Assembly: GCA_002699125.1 (NCBI GenBank)
Contig: PABI01000095.1
Coordinates: 1-40,630 of the forward strand
Reading direction: 5' to 3'
Source of the DNA: Anaerolineaceae bacterium
GTDB taxonomy: Bacteria > Chloroflexota > Anaerolineae > Promineifilales > Promineifilaceae
DNA: 40,630 nt
Shown here piece after piece: positions 33,701 to 40,630 of the stretch. Below the pieces are notes generated by a model that was not told the origin of the DNA, searched no databases, and was given only the letters and a program-made list of their open reading frames with translations. Made by a program: the position numbers and the translations under genes. Positions within the stretch are counted from its first letter, which is position 1. Each line of letters begins with the position of its first letter.

Positions 33701-34971
33701 AGTTCAACCGGCAGCGGGACAAGATCATTGCCGCGATCGTTGACATTGACGCCGATGTGATTGGCCTCATGGAAATTGAGAACGATGGTTACGATCAGTA
33801 CTCGGCCATTGCCGATCTGGTCAATGGCTTGAACGACGCCACTGCTCCAGGCACCTATGCCTTCATCGACCCCGGCGTTCCGGTTATTGGTACGGATGAA
33901 ATTGCCGTTGGCCTCATCTACAAACCGGCCACGGTAACCCCGTATGGCAGCAGTGCTATCCTGGATTCCAGTGTGGATGCCCGCTTTGACGATGACAAGA
34001 ACCGGCCGGCCCTCGCTCAAAGCTTCGTAGAAAACGGCACCAACGGTATCTTTACTGTCGTGGTCAATCACCTGAAGTCCAAAGGCTCCCCTTGTGACGA
34101 CGTCGGCGACCCAGATTTAGGTGATGGCGCAGGCAACTGCAACATCACCCGCCTCCTGGCCGCCGAAGCCATGGTAGACTGGTTGGCCAGCGACCCAACG
34201 GGCAGTGGTGACTCGGATGTCCTCATCATTGGTGACTTGAACTCGTATGATAAGGAAGATCCAATCGACGCCATTCTGGCAGGCTCGGATGATACCTTGG
34301 GTACTGGTGATGATTACACCGACCTGCTCTACGCTTTTGGCGGGGAACTGGCCTACACGTATGTGTTCGACGGCCAGTTGGGTTACCTGGATTACGCACT
34401 GGCCAACGACAGTCTGGCCGGACAGGTAACCGGCACAACCGCCTGGCACATCAACGCCGACGAGGTGGATTTGATTGATTACGATACGTCATTTAAGGAG
34501 GACGCTCAGGATGCACTCTACGAGCCAAATGCTTACCGCGCATCGGATCATGATCCAGTGATTGTTGGTTTGAATCTAACACCATCGCTTATCCGCAATG
34601 GAGATGGCTGCTACGTTGTTGCTCTGGAAGGCAGCCCGTTTGAGGGTCTTGCCACCATCGTTTCGATTGGAGATCCCGGCTACAATGGTGTGCGGTTCCA
34701 CGCAGGTCGTTGGGGACAGCCGTTAGGTCTGAGTGACGACGCCTGTTATGAAATTCACGGTACGGACAATTCTGAGATCATTACCGGCGGCTTGACCAAC
34801 GACGTGATCTTTGCCTACGATGGCAACGATATTCTCAATGGTCTATTCGGTGATGACACCTTCACCGGCGGTGCTGGTGCAGACTTCATCAACGGTAACT
34901 TTGGCATTGATGAAATCCTGGACTTTGAGCCGGGAATCGACAATTGCTTTAACGTGGAGATCGGCTGTTAG
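30772..34971 (+). CDS. Secreted ExeM/NucH-type nuclease with lamin-tail domain and RTX repeats
   Basis: This is a large exported protein, about 1399 residues from a TTG at 30772. That start has GGAGG at 30762-30766 and gives a clean signal peptide (basic Arg-Arg, long hydrophobic core, cut near PSRA), unlike the upstream TTG at 30694. In order: a beta-rich N-terminal domain, an Ig-like domain (about 210-310), a lamin-tail domain (from about 320, VVINEFLADP), further beta domains, and an endonuclease/exonuclease/phosphatase domain from about 945 (VASLNVLNYF, GLMEIEN, NHLKSKG, GDLNSYD, SDHDPV). The last 60 residues hold RTX-like calcium-binding repeats (GNDILNG, GDDTFTGG, GADFINGN). It likely degrades extracellular DNA. 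Octamers lie at 31117, 31537 and 33395. Confidence 0.85.
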   Translation: MRRINQTLLVLAAVFIFLIGTAAPSRAIATDLLITGVIDGPLTGGLPKAVELYVVNDIPDLSIFGIGGANNGGGSDGEEFTFPADAATAGQFIYVATESIEFTNFFGFAPDYTDGTAVSINGDDAVELFQNGAVIDTFGDINVDGTGQPWEYLDGWAYRVSGTEADGTIFNIANWTFSGPDALDGETSNATAAIPFPTGTFAPLAGDAAPGVASTDPTNGAAGVAIDANVTINFTEDVTVTGSWFDIACTVSGAHTAVASGGPASYTLDPDTDFANGENCTVTVFAAQVTDDDTDDPPDNMSADVSFSFDTVSLNISSVVINEFLADPATDLAGDANGDGIRDASDDEFIEIVNVSGTALDVSGWSISDAVQVRHTFPTGSIIPADCAAVVFGGDTPTGEFGGAVVQTASTGSLGLNNGGDTLLLDNGAASTLEYVYGSEGGNDQSLTREPDISGTFVLHSDAAASGGALFSPGTQLDGTAFSGCNFGAAEPKLNEFSASTTGTDVEYVEVFGSPETNYSVFTILEIEGDSTAATGTIAEVINVGTTDTSGFWLGDLLANALDNGTISLLLVENFSGLLGDDLDTNDDGVLDVTPWSAVVDAVSVSDGDAGDLTYGAPELGPNYDGVSSFAPGGASRIPDGSDTDSAADWVRNDFDLAGIPGFSGSISAGEAYNTPGAPNEIFVPVTCDTTGITTPIYEIQGSGASSPLDGSAVVIDGIVVGDFQEGDGDHTDLDGFYVQDPTGDGDPATSDGIFVFAPGAIDVVPGDLVRVSGTVDEFFDMTEITNVNTVLLCGTGSVAPTIISVPSDLEPYEGMLITVGHTLYISEYFNYDRFGEVVLTPDRQYQPTAIFEPGSPDQAALAAANAANRITLDDGRTSQNPDPAIHPNGAEFTLSNIFRGGDSLDNVTGVIDYRFDLYRIQPTQGADYNSVNPRTTAPDPVDGSLQVASLNVLNYFNGDGMGGGFPTARGADDLEEFNRQRDKIIAAIVDIDADVIGLMEIENDGYDQYSAIADLVNGLNDATAPGTYAFIDPGVPVIGTDEIAVGLIYKPATVTPYGSSAILDSSVDARFDDDKNRPALAQSFVENGTNGIFTVVVNHLKSKGSPCDDVGDPDLGDGAGNCNITRLLAAEAMVDWLASDPTGSGDSDVLIIGDLNSYDKEDPIDAILAGSDDTLGTGDDYTDLLYAFGGELAYTYVFDGQLGYLDYALANDSLAGQVTGTTAWHINADEVDLIDYDTSFKEDAQDALYEPNAYRASDHDPVIVGLNLTPSLIRNGDGCYVVALEGSPFEGLATIVSIGDPGYNGVRFHAGRWGQPLGLSDDACYEIHGTDNSEIITGGLTNDVIFAYDGNDILNGLFGDDTFTGGAGADFINGNFGIDEILDFEPGIDNCFNVEIGC

Positions 34972-35029
34972 TTTTACGCTCTTTCATGAGCAGCATCATT
35001 TTCTAAAATGAGTGCTGTCTTTATGCAAG

Positions 35030-35064
35030 CCCTGCCAAAGCATGACTTTGGCAGGGTTTTTGCT
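35030..35064 (+). terminator. Rho-independent terminator after the nuclease gene
   Basis: CCCTGCCAAAG (35030-35040) pairs with CTTTGGCAGGG (35046-35056) around a 5-base loop, followed by TTTTTGCTTTT. A weaker hairpin (AGCATCATTTT facing AAAATGAGTGCT) lies just before, at about 34992-35016. Confidence 0.88.
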
Positions 35065-35182
35065 TTTCAGGTCATAGGGGCAATGTGACCTGGATATGAC
35101 TTCCGGCACATCCATTCGATCTTTCCATCTTCTATACTGTAACCATATTCGTTAAATGATAAAGTTCGTTTGGAGGAACCTG

Positions 35183-35719
35183 ATGGAAATGCAAAAGAAA
35201 GATTTTAAAGGTGGTTTGATTTTAATCGTAATTGGCCTGCTGGCGCTGGCGTTTCAGCTTTTACCAATTCAAATGAGTGAAAACATGGGCTTGCTCATCG
35301 TGCCGGGGCTAGGTGCTTTGTTCCTGGTATGGGGTATTTTGACCCGTACCGATGGGCTGATGATTCCCGGCGGCATCTTGAGCGGCGTTGGTTGGGGCGT
35401 CTACGCCATTGCTGGACCCTTCTCAATTTGGCAAGGCGACAATGAAGGTGGCGTTTTCCTCATTTTCTTGGGGCTTGGTTTTGGGCTGATTACGCTGGTA
35501 ACGGCCGTTTTTGGTGAAGAAACACACTGGTGGGCCTTAATCCCCGGCAGCATCATCGCTTTCGTGGGTGTTGCAATCATGTTTGGCGGCGCACTGTTAA
35601 GCGTTCTGGCCTTTGTGGGCAAACTGTGGCCCCTGGCCCTGATTCTCATCGGCATTAGCATTCTGGTCAAAGCCAATAAAGAGAAAGCTGGCGAAGAGAA
35701 ATTTGTTCCAGAAAAATAG
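35183..35719 (+). CDS. Small multi-pass membrane protein
   Basis: This gene encodes 178 residues from the ATG at 35183, chosen because TGGAGGAA (35170-35177) precedes it; an in-frame ATG at 35156 lacks this. Five to six hydrophobic spans follow, the first at about residues 10-25, with Gly-rich turns (GGILSGVGWGVY, PGSIIAFVG). The tail is Lys/Glu-rich and cytoplasmic. No enzyme motif is visible and I do not recognise a family. It is a single-gene unit between two strong terminators. The octamer at 35501 is read as Thr-Ala-Val in a membrane span. Confidence 0.75.
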   Translation: MEMQKKDFKGGLILIVIGLLALAFQLLPIQMSENMGLLIVPGLGALFLVWGILTRTDGLMIPGGILSGVGWGVYAIAGPFSIWQGDNEGGVFLIFLGLGFGLITLVTAVFGEETHWWALIPGSIIAFVGVAIMFGGALLSVLAFVGKLWPLALILIGISILVKANKEKAGEEKFVPEK

Positions 35720-35743
35720 AATCGGCTTTGAAGATTTTCCCCG

Positions 35744-35780
35744 AGCCGCTGCGCAAAAATTTGCGCAGCGGCTTTTTTTT
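35744..35780 (+). terminator. Rho-independent terminator after the membrane-protein gene
   Basis: AGCCGCTGCGCAAA (35744-35757) pairs with TTTGCGCAGCGGCT (35760-35773), a perfect 14-bp stem followed by a run of T. It is the strongest terminator in the window. Confidence 0.92.
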
Positions 35781-35854
35781 GTTCAACTTTGCTGCATTTA
35801 CAAAGTTTTTATTTATCGTTTATTTTTTTCTTACACACTTCTCCGAAAATAATA

Positions 35855-35890
35855 ATGAACTACCAAAACAAAACGAAATGTGTAGTTCAT
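35855..35890. promoter_or_regulatory. 9-bp inverted repeat upstream of hsp20
   Basis: ATGAACTAC (35855-35863) faces GTAGTTCAT (35882-35890), 18 bp apart, about 43 bp before the hsp20 start. The place suits an operator. It does not match the CIRCE element (TTAGCACTC/GAGTGCTAA), so an HrcA-type repressor is not implied. Confidence 0.4.
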
Positions 35891-35933
35891 TTTTACAATT
35901 TCACAGTTAGATCAAATGTTTAGGAGGTATAAC

Positions 35934-36404
35934 ATGAACACTATGATCCGTTGGAACCCATTTGGTGAAATGGCCAGAATGCGCAGCGAGATTGACCGAT
36001 TGTTCGAAGATGCCTTCAACGCACCGGTAAGCAAATGGGACCGCAATTCCGTCTGGGGCTTCCCGTTGGACGTAACCGAAGCTGACGAACATTTTGTGGT
36101 GAAAGCGGCCGTTCCTGGCATGAACCCCGATGACTTAGACATTACTATTAGCGACAATGTGCTTACCATCAAAGGGGAAACGCAAGATGAAGAAGTTCAA
36201 GAAAATGAAAAAGTTCATCTGCGTGAACGCCGTTTTGGCAGCTTCATGCGCAGCATTAGCCTGCCTACGCCCGTTGAATCTGACAACGTGACGGCCACAG
36301 TAGAAAAAGGCATCCTGACGCTGCAAATCCCCAAAGCTGAGGCGGTCAAACCCAAACGCATCGCTGTACGCTCTGGCAATGGAAAAACCGTCGTCGAAGG
36401 CTAA
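35934..36404 (+). CDS. Small heat-shock protein, Hsp20 family
   Basis: This is an ATP-independent holdase chaperone of 156 residues that keeps unfolding proteins soluble in the cytoplasm. The start at 35934 follows a consensus AGGAGGT (35922-35928); an earlier in-frame ATG at 35916 overlaps that site. A helical N-terminus (MIRWNPFGEMARMRSEIDRLFEDAF) precedes the alpha-crystallin domain (about 45-140), which ends with the conserved GILTLQIPKAE and an Arg-Ile-Ala-Val tail in place of a classical I-x-I. It is first in a cluster with dnaK, dnaJ and clpB. A terminator follows, so it is probably transcribed alone. It contains the near-octamer GCGGCCGT. Confidence 0.92.
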   Translation: MNTMIRWNPFGEMARMRSEIDRLFEDAFNAPVSKWDRNSVWGFPLDVTEADEHFVVKAAVPGMNPDDLDITISDNVLTIKGETQDEEVQENEKVHLRERRFGSFMRSISLPTPVESDNVTATVEKGILTLQIPKAEAVKPKRIAVRSGNGKTVVEG

Positions 36405-36436
36405 AACGACAATTAATCGACGTTACTAAATCGCGG

Positions 36437-36472
36437 CAGGCGCTGGATTGATCAATTCAGCGCCTGTTTTTG
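36437..36472 (+). terminator. Rho-independent terminator after hsp20
   Basis: CAGGCGCTG (36437-36445) pairs with CAGCGCCTG (36458-36466) and is followed by TTTTTG. It separates hsp20 from dnaK. Confidence 0.82.
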
Positions 36473-36643
36473 TGCCGGCTAGCTATTGTATATGCGGGCA
36501 TGTATACGATTCTCTAACGGCCGTCTTACACAAATCATATGCACAGTCAGCACAATATAGTGCAGGTTTTTTTTAACATAAAACTTTACCGACATAGAAA
36601 TCCATAGCGAAAAATCGCAAATTGTATTGAGAGGAGCATAAGC

Positions 36644-38569
36644 ATGAGCAAAATTATAGGTATCGACTTAGGTACAACCAACTCAGTCGTCTCCGTAATG
36701 GAAGGTGGCGACGCCGTTGTGATTCCATCGGCCGAAGGGGGCAATACCACCCCATCCATTGTCGCTTTCAATAAAAAAGGAGAACGACTGGTAGGCCAAA
36801 CAGCCAAACGGCAAGCTGTTGTCAATCCAGACAACACCATTTATTCCGTTAAACGGTTAATGGGCCGCCACATTGATGCAGACGAAACAAAACGCACCCA
36901 AAAAATGGTGCCTTATGAAATCGTCGCCGGGCCACAAAAAGATGCCCGCGTCAACGTCCCTGTTGTAGATAAAACGTACTCACCACAGGAAATCTCTGCT
37001 TTCATTTTGCAAAAACTGAAGCGAGATGCCGAAGCATATTTGGGCACCAATATTACGCAGGCCGTTATCACCGTGCCCGCTTACTTCAATGACAGTCAGC
37101 GGCAGGCAACCAAAGACGCTGGTAAAATTGCTGGACTGGAAGTCTTACGTATCATCAATGAGCCTACGGCCGCAGCCCTGGCTTACGGCTTAGACAAAAA
37201 AGAAGACCAAACCATCCTGGTGTTTGACCTGGGTGGTGGTACCTTTGACGTTTCCGTTTTGGAAGTGGGCGAAGGTGTCGTAGAAGTAAAATCTACCCAC
37301 GGTGACACGCACCTGGGTGGCGATGACTGGGATGAGCGCATTGTGAATTGGATGATTGACGAGTTCAGAAAAGATCAGGGCATTGACCTGAGCCAGGACC
37401 GTCAGGCATTGCAGCGGCTGCGCGAAGCGGCCGAAAAGGCCAAAATTGAGCTATCTTCCCTGATGCAGACAGAGTTGAATCTGCCCTTCATCACGGCCGA
37501 CGCCAATGGGCCAAAGCACTTGCAGCTCACGCTGACCCGCGCTAAATTTGAGCAGCTCACCGAAGATTTGGTAAAACGCTGCCGTGACCCGTTTGAAAAA
37601 GCGTTGGCAGACGCCAATATGTCCGCCAGCGATATTCATGAAGTGGTGCTGGTCGGTGGCTCTACCCGTATGCCCATGATTCAGGAGTTGGTGCAAAGCT
37701 TGACCAACAAAGCGCCAAACAAGAGCGTGAATCCTGATGAGGTTGTGGCCCTGGGTGCGGCCATTCAAGGTGGCGTGCTGGCCGGGGACGTGAAAGACGT
37801 TCTGCTGCTGGACGTAACGCCACTGAGCCTGGGTCTGGAAACCTTAGGTGGCGTAATGACACCATTGATTCCACGCAATACCACCATTCCAACGCGCAAG
37901 ACGGAAACGTTTAGCACGGCCGAAGATAACCAAACGGCCGTAGACGTCCACGTCCTACAAGGCGAGCGGCCCATGGCCAAAGACAACAAAACGTTGGGCA
38001 TGTTCCGCCTGGACGGCATTCCGACTGCACCGCGCGGTTTGCCGCAAATTGAGGTAACATTCGATATTGATGCCAACGGCATTTTGGATGTCACCGCTAA
38101 AGACAAGGCAACCGGCAAAGAGCAGAAGATTCAGATCACCGCCTCGACCAATCTGTCCGAATCTGAAGTGGAAAGCATGGTCAACGCCGCCAAGCAGCAC
38201 GAAGCGGAAGACAGTAAGCTGCGCGAGTTGATTCAGGCGCGCAACCAGGCTGATCAGATGATCTACGCCACGGAAAAGAGCCTGAACGAGTTGGGTGACA
38301 AAGTGAACGAAGGTGAAAAGAGCCACATCGAAGGCATGATTGCTGAACTGAGAACGGCCGTCACCACCGAAGACATCACCCAAATCAAAACACTGACCGA
38401 GCAGTTACAGCAAGCCAGCCACGCACTAAGCCAACAGCTCTACCAAAGCCAGGCACAACCTGGCAGCCAGGCGCAGCCCGGCAGCAATGGCAGTGCTAAT
38501 GGTCAAAGTAATGGCAATGGCCAAGAAAACCCGGATGACGTCGTCGAAGGCGAATTCCAGGAGATGTAA
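36644..38569 (+). CDS. dnaK: Chaperone DnaK (Hsp70)
   Basis: This is an ATP-driven cytoplasmic chaperone of 641 residues, a full-length Hsp70. The nucleotide-binding domain opens with [14 protein letters not shown] and holds [33 protein letters not shown] and [11 protein letters not shown]. The substrate-binding domain ([14 protein letters not shown] onward, about residue 385) follows, and the end is the acidic [11 protein letters not shown] after a Gln/Gly/Ser-rich linker with two QAQPGS repeats. GAGAGGAG (36629-36636) precedes the ATG. Unlike many bacteria, neither grpE nor hrcA lies beside it. A GTAGGGGCGA hairpin separates it from dnaJ. Octamers lie at 37934 and 38354. Confidence 0.97.
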   Translation: MSKIIGIDLGTTNSVVSVMEGGDAVVIPSAEGGNTTPSIVAFNKKGERLVGQTAKRQAVVNPDNTIYSVKRLMGRHIDADETKRTQKMVPYEIVAGPQKDARVNVPVVDKTYSPQEISAFILQKLKRDAEAYLGTNITQAVITVPAYFNDSQRQATKDAGKIAGLEVLRIINEPTAAALAYGLDKKEDQTILVFDLGGGTFDVSVLEVGEGVVEVKSTHGDTHLGGDDWDERIVNWMIDEFRKDQGIDLSQDRQALQRLREAAEKAKIELSSLMQTELNLPFITADANGPKHLQLTLTRAKFEQLTEDLVKRCRDPFEKALADANMSASDIHEVVLVGGSTRMPMIQELVQSLTNKAPNKSVNPDEVVALGAAIQGGVLAGDVKDVLLLDVTPLSLGLETLGGVMTPLIPRNTTIPTRKTETFSTAEDNQTAVDVHVLQGERPMAKDNKTLGMFRLDGIPTAPRGLPQIEVTFDIDANGILDVTAKDKATGKEQKIQITASTNLSESEVESMVNAAKQHEAEDSKLRELIQARNQADQMIYATEKSLNELGDKVNEGEKSHIEGMIAELRTAVTTEDITQIKTLTEQLQQASHALSQQLYQSQAQPGSQAQPGSNGSANGQSNGNGQENPDDVVEGEFQEM

Positions 38570-38573
38570 TACC

Positions 38574-38640
38574 GTAGGGGCGAGGCAGGTGGATAACATC
38601 CTTGCTCAACAACAAAACCACTTCACCACCTGCCTCGCCC
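38574..38640. repeat. GTAGGGGCGA-type inverted-repeat element, copy 2
   Basis: It starts with GTAGGGGCGA. Its arms GGGCGAGGCAGGTGG (38578-38592) and CCACCTGCCTCGCCC (38626-38640) are exact 15-bp complements around a 33-base loop. It begins 5 bp after the dnaK stop and lies upstream of dnaJ. Confidence 0.8.
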
Positions 38641-38662
38641 ACCTAGAAATTAGGAAGGGCCA

Positions 38663-39625
38663 ATGGACTATAAGGATTATTACAGCATCCTCGGCGTGTC
38701 AAAATCCGCCAGTCAGGATGAAATCAAAAAAGCATACCGCAAACTGGCCCGCAAATATCACCCGGACTTAAACAAGGATGATCCGCAGGCCGAACAGCGC
38801 TTCAAAGATATCAACGAAGCGAATGAAGTGCTGTCTGACGCCGAGAAGCGGAAGATGTACGACCAGTTTGGTTCGCAGTGGCAGCAATACCAACGCGCTG
38901 GCGGCCGCCCCGATGACTTCTGGTCACAATGGGGTGCCCAACAAGGCGCTGGACGACGCGGCCAAACGCGCACCGTCAGCCCCGAGGAATTTGAGCAGAT
39001 GTTCGGCGGCAGCGGAGGCTTCTCGGACTTTTTCGAGGCGCTGTTTGGCCAGATGGGAGCACGGGGCGCAGGTGGTCAACAGGTCAATTTCAACGACATT
39101 TTTGGCCAGCAGGGCCAATCCATCCGCCGTAGCCGCGACGTGGAACACATGATCGAAATCTCGCTGGCGGAAGCGTTTTATGGTACCAGCCGGACCATTC
39201 AGTGGGAAAACGGCCGTTCCATCGAAGCAAAAATTCCGCGCGGGGTTAAAACAGGCTCCCGCGTCCGGCTGAAAGGCCAGGGGCAAGATGGTGGCCACCT
39301 CTATCTGAGCATCAAAGTACAGCCCGACGGCCAATTTGAGCGAGATGATGATAATTTAAAAACCGACATCCCGGTCGATTTGTATACGGCGCTGCTAGGT
39401 GGCCAGGTAGACGTCTCGACGATTGACCGTACCGTCAAGCTCACCATCCCGCCGGAAACCGCCAACGGCAAACAATTCCGCCTGCGCGGTTTAGGGATGC
39501 CTACACTAAAAAATCCAGAGGAACGTGGCAATTTAATCGCCACACTTGACGTGCAGCTGCCCACGAACCTGAGTGAAGAAGAGAAAGAATTGTTCCAGAA
39601 ATTAAGATCACTCCGAGAAACATGA
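38663..39625 (+). CDS. dnaJ: DnaJ-family co-chaperone without zinc domain (CbpA-like)
   Basis: This is a 320-residue J-protein that stimulates DnaK ATPase activity and delivers substrates. The J domain (1-70) has the KYHPDLN motif with His-Pro-Asp. A Gly/Phe/Gln-rich linker (about 75-145) follows, then two beta-barrel C-terminal domains ([26 protein letters not shown] onward). There is not a single cysteine, so the zinc-finger region of classical DnaJ is absent. This places it in the type B, CbpA-like group. AGGAAGG precedes the ATG. It lies downstream of dnaK behind a hairpin element. The octamer at 39210 is read as Asn-Gly-Arg. Confidence 0.93.
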   Translation: MDYKDYYSILGVSKSASQDEIKKAYRKLARKYHPDLNKDDPQAEQRFKDINEANEVLSDAEKRKMYDQFGSQWQQYQRAGGRPDDFWSQWGAQQGAGRRGQTRTVSPEEFEQMFGGSGGFSDFFEALFGQMGARGAGGQQVNFNDIFGQQGQSIRRSRDVEHMIEISLAEAFYGTSRTIQWENGRSIEAKIPRGVKTGSRVRLKGQGQDGGHLYLSIKVQPDGQFERDDDNLKTDIPVDLYTALLGGQVDVSTIDRTVKLTIPPETANGKQFRLRGLGMPTLKNPEERGNLIATLDVQLPTNLSEEEKELFQKLRSLRET

Positions 39626-39629
39626 ACAG

Positions 39630-39656
39630 GTAGGGGCGATTCGGAATCGCCCCTAC
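39630..39656. repeat. GTAGGGGCGA-type inverted-repeat element, copy 3
   Basis: This is a 27-bp near-perfect palindrome: GTAGGGGCGATTC, one base, then its exact complement. It is the shortest member of the family and lies between dnaJ and clpB, starting 4 bp after the dnaJ stop. Two of the three copies sit in this chaperone cluster. Confidence 0.82.
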
Positions 39657-39686
39657 AAAGTCACCATGTTTGCGGGGGAGGCAATC

Positions 39687-40630
39687 ATGAGATTAGACAA
39701 ATTCACCCAAAAAGCCCAGGAAGCGGTTTTGGAAGCCCAGAACCTGGCCCAAGGCTATAACCATCCGGCGATTGAGCCGGAACATTTGCTGAGCGCACTT
39801 GTAGCGCAGGAAGGCGGCGTGGTGCCGTCGCTGCTCAAGCGAATCGGCACTGATACCAGCATGTTGCAAAACAGCCTACAGCAAGCGCTGGGCCGGATGC
39901 CTCGCGCCACCGGCAGCAGCGTCCAGGTGGGCATCGGCCGCAACCTGAACGCCGTCGTCGAAGAGGCGCAAAGCATCGCCGACAACATGAAAGACGATTA
40001 CGTCTCTACCGAGCATCTGCTGATGGCGATGGCCCAGCCCAAGGCGGGCAGCGTGCGCGACCTGTTAGCGCGGCACGGCATCGACTACAACAGCATCATG
40101 CAGGCGTTAGCCGCCGTGCGTGGTTCGCAGCGGGTCACCAGCCAGAACCCGGAAGCACAGTACGAAGCATTGGTGAAATACGGCCGTGATCTCACCCAGG
40201 AAGCACGCAAAGGCAAACTCGATCCAGTGATTGGCCGTGACGAAGAAATCCGCCGCGTCATCCAAATTTTGAGCCGCCGCACCAAAAACAACCCGGTGCT
40301 CATTGGCGACCCTGGCGTGGGCAAAACCGCCATTGCCGAAGGGTTAGCCCAGCGCATTGTGCGCGGCGACGTGCCGCTAGGGCTCAAAGAAAAGCGGCTG
40401 GTTGCCCTCGATTTGGGTGCCCTGGTCGCCGGGGCCAAATATCGCGGCGAGTTTGAAGAGCGGCTCAAAGCCGTCCTTAAAGAGATTCAGGAAGCCGAAG
40501 GCGCAATTATTCTCTTCATCGATGAGATGCACACCTTGGTGGGCGCTGGTGCCGCTGAGGGCAGCATGGACGCCAGCAACATGCTCAAACCGCTGCTGGC
40601 CCGCGGCGAACTGCACGCCATCGGTGCCAC
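39687..40630 (+). CDS. clpB: Disaggregase ClpB, N-terminal part (cut by the window end)
   Basis: This is a hexameric AAA+ disaggregase working with DnaK. The 314 codons visible cover the Clp-N double repeat (about 1-145, with [10 protein letters not shown] and DYVSTEHLL) and most of the first AAA+ domain, with [16 protein letters not shown], Walker A GDPGVGKT near 208-215 and Walker [10 protein letters not shown] near 275-283. The pore loop [11 protein letters not shown] is present. GGGGGAGG precedes the ATG at 39687. The rest, including the middle coiled-coil and second AAA+ domain, lies beyond the window. The octamer at 40180 is present. Confidence 0.96.
   Translation, partial: MRLDKFTQKAQEAVLEAQNLAQGYNHPAIEPEHLLSALVAQEGGVVPSLLKRIGTDTSMLQNSLQQALGRMPRATGSSVQVGIGRNLNAVVEEAQSIADNMKDDYVSTEHLLMAMAQPKAGSVRDLLARHGIDYNSIMQALAAVRGSQRVTSQNPEAQYEALVKYGRDLTQEARKGKLDPVIGRDEEIRRVIQILSRRTKNNPVLIGDPGVGKTAIAEGLAQRIVRGDVPLGLKEKRLVALDLGALVAGAKYRGEFEERLKAVLKEIQEAEGAIILFIDEMHTLVGAGAAEGSMDASNMLKPLLARGELHAIGA

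Larger units (their letters stand above)
72..40187. repeat. Highly iterated palindrome ACGGCCGT, about 46 copies across the window
   Basis: The self-complementary octamer ACGGCCGT was found by eye starting at 72, 399, 431, 513, 1124, 1156, 2664, 3467, 6470, 10213, 11183, 12980, 13795, 15521, 16025, 16341, 16748, 19119, 20978, 21348, 22056, 22888, 23305, 23931, 24154, 24868, 25190, 25275, 25397, 25422, 25813, 26391, 26655, 27569, 27640, 28371, 28500, 31117, 31537, 33395, 35501, 36517, 37934, 38354, 39210 and 40180. Equal base use predicts about 0.6. Most copies are inside genes, where they are read as Thr-Ala-Val, Asn/Asp-Gly-Arg or x-Arg-Pro depending on frame. This shows that the DNA word, not a peptide, is favoured. 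A frequent wider form is AACGGCCGTT. The pattern resembles HIP1 of cyanobacteria; its function is unknown here. The manual count may be off by a few. Confidence 0.9.

Noticed and set aside
35728..35910. Small plus-strand frame after the membrane protein
   Set aside because: It starts inside a strong terminator region and is Phe-rich because the DNA is T-rich.
35781..36643. CIRCE heat-shock operator
   Set aside because: No TTAGCACTC/GAGTGCTAA pair is present; only an unrelated 9-bp inverted repeat was found.

Overview
The window reads as one stretch of a bacterial chromosome of moderate GC content. It is most likely from a Chloroflexota (Anaerolineae/Ardenticatenia-like) genome. That placement is an inference from gene content: a DUF3352 protein, an ADP-forming acyl-CoA synthetase fused to GNAT, a BMP-type nucleoside transporter, a dimethylglycine-dehydrogenase-like flavoenzyme, stand-alone class IV aminotransferases and many short dispersed repeats. 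No rRNA, tRNA, CRISPR array, prophage or transposase gene was seen.

Layout. 0-1.5 kb: the tail of an unknown gene, a MazF/PemK-type toxin-antitoxin pair and a small orphan gene. 1.5-4.2 kb: threonine synthase and a luciferase-like flavin oxidoreductase. 4.2-9.4 kb, minus strand: a complete BMP-family (nucleoside-type) ABC importer in the order lipoprotein, ATPase, permease, permease. 9.6-13.4 kb, minus strand: the acyl-CoA synthetase/acetyltransferase fusion and pyrE. 13.6-17.4 kb: a Cys/Met-metabolism PLP enzyme and a DMGDH/GcvT-type flavoenzyme. 17.5-20.3 kb: an AT-rich accessory patch with a Pro/Thr/Tyr-repeat membrane protein, a 650-bp mosaic of repeats, HicAB and a small membrane protein. 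20.6-24.8 kb: phytanoyl-CoA-dioxygenase-like protein plus MFS transporter, then OsmC, alpha/beta hydrolase and a carbon-nitrogen hydrolase. 24.8-28.4 kb, minus strand: two class IV aminotransferases, a sulfotransferase-like protein and a methyltransferase, probably one transcription unit. 28.7-35.7 kb: DUF3352 protein, a large secreted ExeM/NucH-type nuclease with RTX repeats, and a membrane protein. 35.9 kb to the end: a chaperone cluster of Hsp20, DnaK, zinc-less DnaJ and ClpB (cut by the window end).

The most striking signal lies outside gene content. The 8-bp palindrome ACGGCCGT occurs about 46 times by eye in 40.6 kb, where about 0.6 would be expected by chance. It occurs inside genes in all three reading frames and in intergenic DNA, much like the HIP1 octamer of cyanobacteria. 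Two octamers 29-32 bp apart form a dispersed element of about 40 bp found beside the toxin-antitoxin and small orphan genes. At least four other families of short inverted repeats sit between genes.
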